From Pigmentiphaga litoralis (lineage in GTDB: Bacteria; Pseudomonadota; Gammaproteobacteria; Burkholderiales; Burkholderiaceae_B): a DNA stretch of 64,000 bases. The translations under genes were made by a program, and so were the position numbers. Positions 17,698 through 26,244 of this stretch are shown here, in pieces. How positions within the stretch are numbered: the first letter of the stretch is position 1; each line of letters starts with the position of its first letter. The DNA lies in the NCBI RefSeq assembly GCF_014651835.1, contig NZ_BMXQ01000001.1:806001-870000 (forward strand). The letters run 5' to 3'. The notes beneath the pieces were generated by a model. It did not search any database and was not told where the DNA came from. It saw nothing but the letters and a program-made list of their open reading frames with translations.

Positions 17698-18767
17698 CGA
17701 CAGCATCGCTTTCCTGGTCGGCCCCGCCGCGCCGCATCGCGGTCTTTCGCGCGCTGCAATTGGGAGACCTGCTGTGCACGGTCCCGGCGCTGCGCGCCTT
17801 GCGCCAGGCGGCTCCAACGGCCGAAATCACCCTGGTCGGCCTGCCCGAGGCGCGCGGCTTCGTCGAGCGCTACAGCGATTACCTGGACGATCTGCTGATC
17901 TTTCCGGGCATGGACGGCATGCCCGAGCAGACGCCCCGGCCGCACGAATTGCCCGGCTTTTATGCGGCGGCGCAGGCGCGCCGGTTCGATCTGGCGATCC
18001 AGTTGCACGGCACGGGCTACCAGGTCAATGACATCGTCGATCTGCTGGGCGCCAAGGTGGTGGCGGGGTTCGAACCGCCCGAGTGGACTTCGCGCGGTCC
18101 CACCTTCCTGGCCTGGCCGGACGATCTGCCTGAGCCGCTGCGCTATACGGCATTGATGGCCCATCTGGGCATACCGGTGCGCTCGACCGAGCTGGACTTT
18201 CCGCTGACGCTGGAAGACCAGCGCGAGTGCGATGCCATGGCGCGGCAGCTGAATCTGCAGCCGGCCGAGACGATCCTGGTCCACCCGGGCGCGCGGCTGC
18301 TGTCGCGCCGCTGGCCGGTGGAACGCTTTGCCGAAGTCGCGTCGTACCTGGCTGCCCAAGGTCACACGGTGGCCGTGACCGGCAGCCGGGACGAACGGGC
18401 CCTGACGCAGCGTCTGCTGGATCTGGTGGATGCGCCGTTGATCGACCTGACCGGCCTGACCAGTCTGGGTGGCCTGGCCGCCTTGCTGGCGCAATGCCGG
18501 CTGCTGGTCTGCAACGACACGGGGGTTTCGCACGTGGCCGCAGCGGTGGGCGCGCCCAGCGTCGTGATTGCCTCGGGCAGCGATGTGGCCCGGTGGGCGC
18601 CGCTGGACCGCGACCTGCACCCGGTGCTGTGGCACGACATGCCGTGCCGTCCATGCGCTTTCCATGCCTGCCCGACCGACCATGAGTGCGCGCGCGGCGT
18701 CGTTGTCGACGACGTGCTCGCCCAGGTCCGGCGCCAACTTGAACGACAAGAGATATCGCATGCCTGA
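17694..18767 (+). CDS. Glycosyltransferase family 9, second heptosyltransferase-like
   Basis: A 357-residue GT9 protein with the N-terminal AVFRALQLGDLLCTVPAL, the VHPGARLLSRRWP middle motif and CNDTGVSHVAAAVGAPSV near the C-terminus. It also has the cysteine-rich CRPCAFHACPTDHECARG tail region seen in the other GT9 of this cluster. It differs clearly from the first GT9 copy, so it is not a recent duplication and probably makes a different linkage. ATGA-coupled to the GT2 gene upstream; 8-nt overlap with the next gene. Confidence 0.85.
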   Translation: MTTASLSWSAPPRRIAVFRALQLGDLLCTVPALRALRQAAPTAEITLVGLPEARGFVERYSDYLDDLLIFPGMDGMPEQTPRPHELPGFYAAAQARRFDLAIQLHGTGYQVNDIVDLLGAKVVAGFEPPEWTSRGPTFLAWPDDLPEPLRYTALMAHLGIPVRSTELDFPLTLEDQRECDAMARQLNLQPAETILVHPGARLLSRRWPVERFAEVASYLAAQGHTVAVTGSRDERALTQRLLDLVDAPLIDLTGLTSLGGLAALLAQCRLLVCNDTGVSHVAAAVGAPSVVIASGSDVARWAPLDRDLHPVLWHDMPCRPCAFHACPTDHECARGVVVDDVLAQVRRQLERQEISHA

Positions 18768-19803
18768 CATGCCATTGACGGGCTTTCCGCCTTCCTCGGG
18801 ACCCGCGCCGCTGAACATCCTGACCTGGCACGTCCACGGCAACTACTTGTACTACCTGACGCAGGTGCCGCATCACTTCTGGATCGTGACCAAACCCGGC
18901 AACCCGCCGGGGTATGCGCATCCGGGCACGGGCTTTCCTTGGGGACCGAATGTGCACGCGATTTCCTATGACGAGGTCAAGGATCGCGACTTCGACTGCG
19001 TGCTGTTCCAGTCGCGCGGGCCGTATGAACAGGACGTGACCGCGATGCTGTCACCTGCGCAGCGCGAGCTGCCGCGTGTCTATATCGAACACGATCCTCC
19101 GCAGGGCCATCCGACCGACACGCGCCACTGGTTCCAGGAACCCAAGGGCATGCTGGTGCACGTGACGGCCTTCAATGCGTTGATGTGGGACAGCGGCGAG
19201 ACGCCAACGCGGGTGATCGAGCATGGCGTGCTGCCTGCCGAAGGCGTGCTCTATGGCGGCGATACGGAGCGCGGCATCGTGGTGGTCAACCACCTGGTGC
19301 AGCGCGGGCGGCGGCTGGGCGCCGACGTGTTCGAGCAGGTGCGCCAGCGGGTGCCGCTGGACCTGATCGGCATGGAGGCCGAACGCGCCGGTGGCATTGG
19401 CGAAGTGGCCAACATGCAGGTGCAGCCCTTCGTGGCGCAGTACCGGTTCTTCTTTAATCCCATCCGTTACACGAGCCTGGGCCTGGCCGTGATCGAGGCC
19501 ATGATGGCCGGCGTGCCGGTGGTCGGCCTGGCCACGACCGAAATGACCACGCTGATCAAGAATGAAGTGACGGGCTATGTCGACACCCGTATCGATCGCC
19601 TGGTGGACGTCATGCAGGCCTTGCTGCACAACCGCGAACTGGCGCGCGAATGGGGCGAGGCGGGCCGCATCGAAGCCCTGCGGCGCTTCGGCATCCAGCG
19701 TTTCGTGCGGGACTGGATGGCGCTGTTTGCCGAAGTCACGCAGCCGTCCTCATCCGCGTCGACGGTCCGTGCGTCGGCCGTTCCCCTGGAGCTTGCATCA
19801 TGA
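18760..19803 (+). CDS. Glycosyltransferase, GT4/GT1-like
   Basis: A 347-residue protein with a GT-B C-terminal half: [20 protein letters not shown] is the nucleotide-sugar glutamate motif, followed by [14 protein letters not shown] and the usual C-terminal helix. The N-terminal half ([28 protein letters not shown]) is less typical and may bind an unusual acceptor. Start at 18760 gives an 8-nt overlap with the GT9 gene; a second ATG three codons on is possible. The last 20 residues are Ser/Ala-rich. Confidence 0.75.
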   Translation: MPDMPLTGFPPSSGPAPLNILTWHVHGNYLYYLTQVPHHFWIVTKPGNPPGYAHPGTGFPWGPNVHAISYDEVKDRDFDCVLFQSRGPYEQDVTAMLSPAQRELPRVYIEHDPPQGHPTDTRHWFQEPKGMLVHVTAFNALMWDSGETPTRVIEHGVLPAEGVLYGGDTERGIVVVNHLVQRGRRLGADVFEQVRQRVPLDLIGMEAERAGGIGEVANMQVQPFVAQYRFFFNPIRYTSLGLAVIEAMMAGVPVVGLATTEMTTLIKNEVTGYVDTRIDRLVDVMQALLHNRELAREWGEAGRIEALRRFGIQRFVRDWMALFAEVTQPSSSASTVRASAVPLELAS

Positions 19804-20852
19804 AAGAAAAAGACAGCCTGCGGGTCCTGGTGACCGGCGGTGCCGGCTTCCTGGGATCGCATCTGTGCACCCGGCTGGTGGACGAAGGGCACGACGTGCT
19901 GTGCGTCGACAACTTCTACACCGGCACCAAGGCGAACATCGCGCCCTTGCTGGGGCACCCGCGCTTCGAGCTGATGCGCCACGACATCACCTTTCCGCTG
20001 TATGTGGAAGTCGATGAGATCTACAACCTGGCGTGCCCCGCATCGCCTGTGCATTACCAGCATGATCCGGTGCAGACCACCAAGACCTGCGTGCACGGGT
20101 CAATCAATATGCTGGGCCTGGCCAAACGGGTCGGCGCGCGCATCCTGCAGGCGTCGACCAGCGAGGTGTATGGCGATCCGGCCGAGCATCCGCAGCGCGA
20201 GTCGTACTGGGGCCATGTGAACCCGAACGGCATCCGTGCCTGCTATGACGAGGGCAAGCGCTGCGCCGAGACGCTGTTCGCGGACTACCGGCGGCAGTAC
20301 GGCCTGCGGGTGAAAGTGGCGCGCATCTTCAACACCTACGGTCCGAACATGCACCCCGATGACGGGCGCGTGGTGTCGAACTTCATCATGCAGGCCCTGA
20401 ACAACGAGCCCATCACGATCTACGGCGATGGCACGCAGACGCGTGCGTTCTGCTACGTGGACGACCTGGTCGACGGGCTGATGCGGCTGATGCGCAGCCC
20501 CGACGATTTCTGGGGTCCGGTCAATATTGGCAATCCTGCAGAAATGAACATGCTCGAACTGGCGCGCGAGATCGTCGAACTGACGGGCAGCCGGTCCGAA
20601 GTGCGGTTGTTTCCGCTGCCCGAAGACGACCCGGTGCGCCGCTGCCCGGACATCTCGCTCGCGCGCGAGGTGCTGGGCTGGGAGCCGCGCACGCAGGTGA
20701 CCGAAGGCCTGACCCGCACGATCGCGTACTTCCGTGACCGGACCGCGGCGTCGCGCGACGCAGGCGTCAGCACCGCGCGCGGCGGCGCACCATCGGCCGC
20801 GACGGCCGCCACGGCGGCTACCGATGCCAACCGCGTCGTCCGAATTGCCTGA
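19800..20852 (+). CDS. UDP-glucuronate decarboxylase (UDP-xylose synthase)
   Basis: A 350-residue short-chain dehydrogenase of the UXS type, converting UDP-glucuronate to UDP-xylose with bound NAD+. Visible are the Rossmann motif [20 protein letters not shown], the catalytic YDEGK (YxxxK) and [18 protein letters not shown]. The branch-specific CPASPVHYQ stretch follows NLA and is typical of UXS rather than GalE or RmlB. The last ~30 residues are a low-complexity Ala/Thr tail. Start overlaps the glycosyltransferase stop (ATGA). Ugd, the enzyme that makes its substrate, is the next gene. Confidence 0.9.
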   Translation: MKEKDSLRVLVTGGAGFLGSHLCTRLVDEGHDVLCVDNFYTGTKANIAPLLGHPRFELMRHDITFPLYVEVDEIYNLACPASPVHYQHDPVQTTKTCVHGSINMLGLAKRVGARILQASTSEVYGDPAEHPQRESYWGHVNPNGIRACYDEGKRCAETLFADYRRQYGLRVKVARIFNTYGPNMHPDDGRVVSNFIMQALNNEPITIYGDGTQTRAFCYVDDLVDGLMRLMRSPDDFWGPVNIGNPAEMNMLELAREIVELTGSRSEVRLFPLPEDDPVRRCPDISLAREVLGWEPRTQVTEGLTRTIAYFRDRTAASRDAGVSTARGGAPSAATAATAATDANRVVRIA

Positions 20853-20891
20853 GCAACCCGAGGCGACCGCCTCCGTTTTGGGAAAACGATC

Positions 20892-22247
20892 ATGAATCTA
20901 GCTGTCATTGGTGTGGGGTATGTGGGTCTGGTGACCGGGGCGTGCCTGGCGGATGTGGGCAACCACGTCAGCTGCATGGACCGGGATGCCGGAAAGATCG
21001 CCCGGCTCGAGCGGGGCGAGATTCCGATCTTCGAGCCCGGGCTGGATGAAGTCGTGCGCCGCAATGCCGCGGGGGGCCGCCTGGCGTTCACCACCGACAT
21101 GGCGCGCGCCGTGTGCGACGCAGACATCATCTTCATTGCGGTCGGCACGCCACCCGCCGAGGATGGGTCGGCGGATGTGGGACGGGTGCTGGAAGCCGCC
21201 ATGGAAGCGGTGCGCTACATCGATCGCGACGTTGTGCTGGTGGTGAAGTCGACGGTGCCCGTGGGGACCTGCGATCGGGTGCGCGACGCCGTGCAGGCCC
21301 TGCTGCGGACGATGCGTTCGCCCTGGAAGGTGACCGTGGCGTCCAACCCCGAATTCCTGAAGGAGGGCAGCGCGATCGAGGACTTCCAGCGGCCCGACCG
21401 TATCGTCGTGGGCACCTACGACACGGCGTCGCTGACCCTGCTGCGCGCCCTGTATAGCCCCTACAACCGCAATCATGACCGGTTGATCGCGATGGATGTG
21501 CGGTCTTCGGAGTTCACCAAGTACGCGGCCAACGCCATGCTGGCCACACGCATCTCGCTCATGAACGAACTGGCCCGGCTGGCCGAGAAGGTGGGCGCCG
21601 ATATCGAGGAAGTGAGGCGCGGTGCGGGTGCGGATCCGCGCATCGGGCATCACTTCCTGTATGCCGGGGTGGGCTATGGCGGGTCGTGCCTGCCCAAGGA
21701 CGTGAGCGCCCTGAGCCGCCTGGCGGCGGACAACGACGAGCCTCTGGATCTTCTGGCGGGCGTACAGCGCGTGAACGAGCGGCAGAAGCACCTGCTGTTC
21801 GAGAAGGTCGGCCGGCTGCTGGGCGACCTGTCGGGCCGCACGATCGCTATCTGGGGACTGGCGTTCAAGCCGAACACCGACGACATTCGCGATGCCCCGA
21901 GCCTGGTGCTGATCCGGGAATTGCTGGCGGCGGGCGCGCGGGTCAAGGCCTACGATCCGGTGGCCGCGCCCGGTGTGGCCGCCGTGATCAACGACCCCGA
22001 TCTTGTGCTGACCGGGTCGGCAAAAGAGGCCTGCCAAGGTGCGGACGTTCTGGTGGTCGTGACCGAGTGGCGCGAGTTCAAGTCACCGGACTTTCGCTGG
22101 CTGGCCAAGACGCTGCGGCAACCGGCGATCTTTGACGGCCGAAACATCTACGACGCTGCGTATGTCCAGGAATGCGGCCTGCGATATTTTGGCGTCGGCC
22201 GGGGCGAAACTGCCGTAGAGCCAGTAGTGACGGCCGTGACCGCCTGA
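20892..22247 (+). CDS. ugd: UDP-glucose 6-dehydrogenase
   Basis: Oxidises UDP-glucose twice to UDP-glucuronate with 2 NAD+. The 451-residue protein has VIGVGYVGLVTGACLA at the N-terminus, NPEFLKEGSAIEDF, and the catalytic cysteine C266 in GGSCLPKD. GGGAAAACGATC precedes the ATG, nearly the same leader as the GT4 gene at 11856. It closes the glycan cluster and feeds the UDP-xylose synthase directly upstream. Pgm at 24578 makes the glucose 1-phosphate needed for UDP-glucose. Confidence 0.95.
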   Translation: MNLAVIGVGYVGLVTGACLADVGNHVSCMDRDAGKIARLERGEIPIFEPGLDEVVRRNAAGGRLAFTTDMARAVCDADIIFIAVGTPPAEDGSADVGRVLEAAMEAVRYIDRDVVLVVKSTVPVGTCDRVRDAVQALLRTMRSPWKVTVASNPEFLKEGSAIEDFQRPDRIVVGTYDTASLTLLRALYSPYNRNHDRLIAMDVRSSEFTKYAANAMLATRISLMNELARLAEKVGADIEEVRRGAGADPRIGHHFLYAGVGYGGSCLPKDVSALSRLAADNDEPLDLLAGVQRVNERQKHLLFEKVGRLLGDLSGRTIAIWGLAFKPNTDDIRDAPSLVLIRELLAAGARVKAYDPVAAPGVAAVINDPDLVLTGSAKEACQGADVLVVVTEWREFKSPDFRWLAKTLRQPAIFDGRNIYDAAYVQECGLRYFGVGRGETAVEPVVTAVTA

Positions 22248-22284
22248 TGGCGGCATTCATGGAAGAGTAAGGAAAGGGTGACGA

Positions 22285-22321
22285 AGTGAAAATGTTGCAA
22301 AGCAGCGCAACGCATTTCACT
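22285..22321 (+). repeat. Imperfect hairpin downstream of ugd
   Basis: AGTGAAAATGTTGC (22285-22298) can pair with GCAACGCATTTCACT (22307-22321) with one mismatch and a bulge. No T-run follows, so it is not a classical terminator; it may be an RNA-processing or stabilising element at the end of the glycan operon. The remainder of the 194-nt gap up to 22441 shows no gene and no convincing promoter. Confidence 0.35.
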
Positions 22322-22441
22322 AAAGCTCACCCGATAGATCGGCTGGAGCGTCTCGGGAACGCGGTTTGCACTGGAAGACGTGCAGAAAACGACGTCAGTT
22401 TGCCGCCGCGACCCATCACACATGCAGTCAGGAGAGACCCC

Positions 22442-22711
22442 ATGGCCGACCAAGAATCCCCCCCCGCACGCGCCCCTCGCGGCTTTGCCGCAATGGACCG
22501 CCAGCGGCAGCGCGAGATCGCTTCGCAAGGCGGCAAAGCCGCTCACCGCAGTGGACGTGCGCACCAATTCACGACGCAGCAAGCACGTGCTGCTGGCGCC
22601 ATCAGCCACGCCAGCCGGCGCGCCGCCCAGCAGAGTGCAGGCGGCGCCCGCGCCACCCAGCAGGACAGCGAGGTCGAAGCCGTCAATCAGGAGGAAACGG
22701 CCACGTCCTGA
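22442..22711 (+). CDS. KGG/GsiB-type general stress protein
   Basis: An 89-residue, highly polar, probably disordered protein. The central repeats REIASQGGKAAHRSGRAH and FTTQQARAAGAISHASRR match the KGG-type stress-protein motif (as in Bacillus GsiB and E. coli YciG), although the second repeat has lost the KGG itself. Such proteins accumulate under desiccation, osmotic or general stress. GGAGAG precedes the ATG by 7 nt, and a strong terminator follows at 22750-22800, so it is probably a single-gene transcript. Confidence 0.75.
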   Translation: MADQESPPARAPRGFAAMDRQRQREIASQGGKAAHRSGRAHQFTTQQARAAGAISHASRRAAQQSAGGARATQQDSEVEAVNQEETATS

Positions 22712-22749
22712 TGTGCCTCGCGTCAGCCTTGTATGACGGAGTCGTCCAG

Positions 22750-22800
22750 AGGCCCGCACGCCGTCCGATCCTAGTCGGGCGCCTTGCGGGCCTTTTCTTT
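22750..22800 (+). terminator. Rho-independent terminator after the stress-protein gene
   Basis: Perfect 9-bp stem AGGCCCGCA (22750-22758) / TGCGGGCCT (22785-22793) followed by TTTCTTT. The 26-nt loop region can fold further. It ends the KGG gene transcript. Confidence 0.8.
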
Positions 22801-22941
22801 GGCGGCTAGATCCGCTGGTCATGTACCAGTGAGTATTCATGAGTAGGCTTCCAGCGAATTTGTAGGAACGGGAATCGATTGCGTTGCTCTGGCGGCGGTG
22901 CGCTTCAGCTACGGTCGGGCATCCAACTTGCGGGGTTGGCA

Positions 22942-23081
22942 CTGCGTCCCGGCTGGTTGATTCTGGGTAGGGCGGGACGCAGCTCTCCGGGGTGTCTGCG
23001 TGGTGTGGGCACCTTGGTTTGTGTTGCGAGAGTGCAGCACATGCTTGTGCCCCCTGGCTCAGTCGGGGGGCGCTTTTTTTT
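22942..23081 (+). ncRNA. Candidate structured leader RNA or small RNA with terminator
   Basis: The 22801-23105 interval has no convincing protein gene but holds several strong helices: CTGCGTCCCG / CGGGACGCAG (10 bp, 22942-22951 with 22973-22982); GTGTTGC / GCAGCAC (23021-23027 with 23034-23040) nested inside GGGCAC / GTGCCC (23007-23012 with 23047-23052); then a terminator stem (23047-23073) and eight T. The GTGCCC strand is shared by the outer helix and the terminator, so the two are mutually exclusive, as in attenuators and riboswitches. Because the previous gene already has its own terminator, this one must end a transcript begun inside the gap, or act as a switch for the gene 24 nt downstream. 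No known RNA family is recognised. A weak extracytoplasmic-sigma-like promoter (GGAAC at 22865, TCTGG at 22888) lies upstream. Confidence 0.5.
23047..23081 (+). terminator. Strong terminator directly upstream of the 98-residue gene
   Basis: Stem GTGCCCCC / GGGGGCGC (8 bp with one G-U pair, 11-nt loop) followed by TTTTTTTT (23074-23081). Only 24 nt separate it from the next ATG, too little for a separate promoter, so expression of that gene should require readthrough. Confidence 0.85.
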
Positions 23082-23105
23082 AGACCCAACTTCAGGAGTC
23101 GCAGC

Positions 23106-23402
23106 ATGAACTTCGATCCGCAAGCCAAAGCCGACACGGCGTGTGTGCGGTTCAACATGGCTTACCCCGACGGCGACACTGACGCGGCGATCAGTGCCAA
23201 GGCACTCGTCGAATATTTTGGCGCCGATATGGCACCCGACAGCCTCGTCAAGAGCTATCGCAAGAACTTTCGCGCGATCCACGCTGCGGCGCAGCAGAAG
23301 GGGCAGCCGACCTCGGACGGCAGGGTCCTCGTGACTGCCGCCGATCTGGAAGCGTGGGCAGAGCGCACCGTCACCAAATCGCGGTCGTCCGCGACAAAGT
23401 AG
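23106..23402 (+). CDS. Hypothetical protein, 98 residues
   Basis: A small soluble protein I do not recognise. It has no signal peptide or membrane span. The middle (residues ~28-60, ALVEYFGADMAPDSLVKSYR) looks helical and acidic-then-basic, and the C-terminus is Ser/Lys-rich. GGAG lies 7 nt before the ATG. It sits behind a strong terminator within a structured leader and 4 nt ahead of the CheB-like gene, so both are probably controlled by that leader. The arrangement suggests a stress or signalling role, which is only inference. Confidence 0.65.
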   Translation: MNFDPQAKADTACVRFNMAYPDGDTDAAISAKALVEYFGADMAPDSLVKSYRKNFRAIHAAAQQKGQPTSDGRVLVTAADLEAWAERTVTKSRSSATK

Positions 23403-23406
23403 CCCT

Positions 23407-24429
23407 GTGAACGCGCGGGAGGACGGCGCAGCCGTCAGTCGGGATGTGGTGGTGATCGGCATGTCGCGCGGCGGCCTGGAGGCGCTGCGCACCGTGCTGG
23501 CCGAGCTGCCGCCGGACTTTCCCGGGGCGGTGCTGGTCGTCGCCCACATTGGGGCGCACCACAGCATTCTGCCCAGCATACTGGCGCAGGTCAGCCCCTT
23601 GCCCGTTGCCCATGCCGGGCATGGCGAGCCGCTTCGGTACGGCGAAGTGGTGGTTGCGCCGCCCGACTGCCATCTGCTGTTAACGTCGGCCGGCATGTTG
23701 TTGTCGCACGGCGCGAAGGAAAACTTTGCGCGGCCCGCCATCGACCCCTTGTTCCGCTCCGCCGCCTTGTCCAAGGGGCCGGCGGTTGTCGGGATATTGT
23801 TGTCAGGTGACCTGGACGACGGCTGCGTCGGCTTGCAGGCCATCAAGGATTGCGGCGGCGCCGTGATCGTGCAGGACCCCGCCACCGCCGAGGCGAGCAG
23901 CATGCCGCGCCACGCGCTTGCCGCCGTGCAGGTGGATGCGTGCGTTGCGCCGGCAGGCATCGCCCAGGCGCTCTTCACGCTCATGCATCAGCCGTCGTCC
24001 GCCGTGACCGAGATCGACAGGCGGCGGCGCCTGATCGACATCGAAAACCGTTTCCTGCTGGGAGACCCTGACGTGACAGCCCTTGCCGATATCGCCAAAC
24101 CCACGACCTACACCTGCCCGGAGTGCCACGGCACGTTGTGGGAGGTCGAACAGGCGGGCCCGGTGCGTTTCCGGTGCCACACCGGCCATGGCTATACGGC
24201 GGCCACGCTGGCCCATGGTCAGGCCGTGGCGGCCGAAGAGGCGGTCTGGGCCGCCGTGCGGGCGCTGCATGAAAAGGAAATGCTGTTGCGGCGGATGGCC
24301 GAGACGGCGGCCGCCAACGGGCGCCACGACGCCGCGCGCGAACGGCTCGCCGAAGCCGCTGCGGCGGCCGCCCACGCCGCGACCCTGCGCGCCATGACGA
24401 CCGAAGCCTCTCCCGAAATGCCGTTATAG
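23407..24429 (+). CDS. CheB-type methylesterase with C-terminal zinc-ribbon-like region
   Basis: A 340-residue protein starting at GTG, 4 nt after the preceding stop. Residues ~12-200 are a CheB catalytic domain without a receiver: GMSRGGLEAL carries the serine, VAHIGAH the histidine and LSGDLDDGCVGL the aspartate. The C-terminal part has CPECHGTLW and RCHTGHGYT, a possible zinc site, then a long alanine-rich helix. Stand-alone CheB-like proteins of this form are common in Proteobacteria and usually lie outside chemotaxis operons; their substrate is not established. Here it lies between stress-type genes and pgm. Confidence 0.85.
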   Translation: MNAREDGAAVSRDVVVIGMSRGGLEALRTVLAELPPDFPGAVLVVAHIGAHHSILPSILAQVSPLPVAHAGHGEPLRYGEVVVAPPDCHLLLTSAGMLLSHGAKENFARPAIDPLFRSAALSKGPAVVGILLSGDLDDGCVGLQAIKDCGGAVIVQDPATAEASSMPRHALAAVQVDACVAPAGIAQALFTLMHQPSSAVTEIDRRRRLIDIENRFLLGDPDVTALADIAKPTTYTCPECHGTLWEVEQAGPVRFRCHTGHGYTAATLAHGQAVAAEEAVWAAVRALHEKEMLLRRMAETAAANGRHDAARERLAEAAAAAAHAATLRAMTTEASPEMPL

Positions 24430-24577
24430 ATCGCAGCAATTTCGTGCGGCATTTCCGGCCGTGCGGGTGTCGGCCCTTAGGGTTTCCGGTGTAGAGTTGT
24501 GCGCCACCCGGGCGCGGGTCCGCCGCAAGCGGCGCGTTGCCCCCGTCCCTTCACCGACCTCAGTGAGTTTTCGTCCA

Positions 24578-26218
24578 ATGAAGCGTTATCCCCTAGCTGG
24601 CACGCCCGCCACGTCCGCGCAGCACGTTGATGTCTCCCGTCTGCTCGCGGCCTATGCCGACCTGGCGCCCGATATGACCCAGGCCGCGCAACGGGTGGCT
24701 TTCGGGACGTCCGGGCATCGAGGCGTGTCCTTCGACCGGAGCTTCAACGAACAGCACGTGGCCGCAATCACCCAGGCCATCGTGGCCTACCGGACGCAGC
24801 AGGGCATCGATGGCCCGCTGTTCATCGGTTTCGACAGCCATGCGTTGTCCTTGCCGGCCTTTGAGACGGCGCTGGAAGTGCTGGCTGCCAACGGCGTCAC
24901 GACGCAGATCGCCACGGGGGACGAGTTCACGCCGACCCCGGCCGTGTCGCTCGCGATCCTTAACCACAACCGCGGCCGCACCACCGGGCTGGCGGACGGC
25001 ATCGTGGTCACGCCGTCGCATAATCCGCCCGACAGCGGCGGCTTCAAGTACAACGCGGCCAATGGCGGCCCGGCCGATTCCGGCATCACCAAATGGATCG
25101 AGACCGAAGCAAACCGCCTGATCGAAGGTGGTTTGGTGGGTGTGCGGCGCATGCCGATCGCGCAGGCCCGCACGGCGTCGACCACGCAGTCCTTCGACTA
25201 CCTGTCGACCTATGTGAATGACCTGGCGTCGGTGATCGACTTCGACGTGATCCGTGGGGCCGGCGTGAAGATGGGTGTCGATCCGCTGGGCGGCGCGGGC
25301 GTGCATTACTGGTCGCGGATCCAGGAGCAGTACCGCATCGACCTGGATGTGGTGAGCACGGTGGTGGATCCCACGTTCAGCTTCATGACGCTGGACTGGG
25401 ACGAAAAAATCCGCATGGATCCGTCATCCAGCTTTGCCATGCAGCGTCTGATTGCCATGAAGGATCGTTACGACGTGGCCTTTGCGTGCGATACCGACCA
25501 TGACCGCCATGGCATCGTGGCGCCCAGCGTGGGCCTGCTGCCGTCCAATCATTATCTGGCGGTGGCGATCGACTACCTGTATCGCAACCGGCCGGACTGG
25601 CGCGCCGACGCCGCCGTGGGCAAGACGCTGGTAAGCAGTTCCATGATCGATCGTGTGGCGGCGCGCCTGGGCCGGCGCCTGCATGAAGTGCCGGTGGGTT
25701 TCAAATATTTCGTGGATGGCCTGTACACCGGGTCGCTGGCGTTCGGCGGCGAAGAAAGCGCGGGGGCGTCCTTTGCCCGTTTTGACGGCGGTTGCTGGAC
25801 GACCGACAAGGACGGCATCTCGCTGGCCCTGTTGTCGGGCGAGATGACGGCGCGGATGGGCAAGGACCCCGGCGAGCTATACCAGGACCTGACCAAGGAC
25901 CTGGGCAACCCGGTGTCGAGCCGGGTCGATGCGCCCGCCACGCCGGATCAGAAGAAGAAGCTGTCGAAGCTGTCGGCGGCACAGGTGTCGAGCGACCAGT
26001 TGGCGGGCGAACGGATCGAAGCCGTGCTGGACCGCGCGCCCGGCGACAACGAAGCCATTGGCGGCATCAAGGTGATCGTGCCGAGCGGCTGGTTTGCCGC
26101 CCGGCCATCCGGCACCGAAGACATCTACAAGATCTACGCCGAAAGCTTCCAGGGCGAGGCGCACCTGAAGCAGTTGCTGGCCGAAGCGCAGGTCATCGTG
26201 GATACGGCACTGGGCTGA
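24578..26218 (+). CDS. pgm: Phosphoglucomutase, alpha-D-glucose-specific
   Basis: Interconverts glucose 6-phosphate and glucose 1-phosphate. With the ATG at 24578 the protein is 546 residues, the same length as E. coli Pgm. The substrate loop GTSGHRG, the phosphoserine S147 in VTPSHNPPDSGGFKYN, the metal loop DTDHDRHG (D305, D307, D309), GEESAG and the phosphate-binding RPSGTEDIYKIYAESF are all present. It links the pentose phosphate operon (44743-55828) to UDP-sugar synthesis by ugd. The ribosome site is weak (GTGAG far upstream). The 148-nt gap before it holds no gene. Confidence 0.95.
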   Translation: MKRYPLAGTPATSAQHVDVSRLLAAYADLAPDMTQAAQRVAFGTSGHRGVSFDRSFNEQHVAAITQAIVAYRTQQGIDGPLFIGFDSHALSLPAFETALEVLAANGVTTQIATGDEFTPTPAVSLAILNHNRGRTTGLADGIVVTPSHNPPDSGGFKYNAANGGPADSGITKWIETEANRLIEGGLVGVRRMPIAQARTASTTQSFDYLSTYVNDLASVIDFDVIRGAGVKMGVDPLGGAGVHYWSRIQEQYRIDLDVVSTVVDPTFSFMTLDWDEKIRMDPSSSFAMQRLIAMKDRYDVAFACDTDHDRHGIVAPSVGLLPSNHYLAVAIDYLYRNRPDWRADAAVGKTLVSSSMIDRVAARLGRRLHEVPVGFKYFVDGLYTGSLAFGGEESAGASFARFDGGCWTTDKDGISLALLSGEMTARMGKDPGELYQDLTKDLGNPVSSRVDAPATPDQKKKLSKLSAAQVSSDQLAGERIEAVLDRAPGDNEAIGGIKVIVPSGWFAARPSGTEDIYKIYAESFQGEAHLKQLLAEAQVIVDTALG

Positions 26219-26244
26219 GCCATGCGGGGTGTCGGCCGGGGGCC

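Noticed and set aside
22285-22321. Terminator after ugd
   Set aside because: The hairpin is imperfect and no T-run follows, so I list it only as a hairpin.
22879-23109. A 76-codon plus-strand open frame through the structured region
   Set aside because: It starts at TTG without a ribosome site, reads through the helices and terminator, and has Gly/Arg/Ala composition; RNA structure explains the region better.
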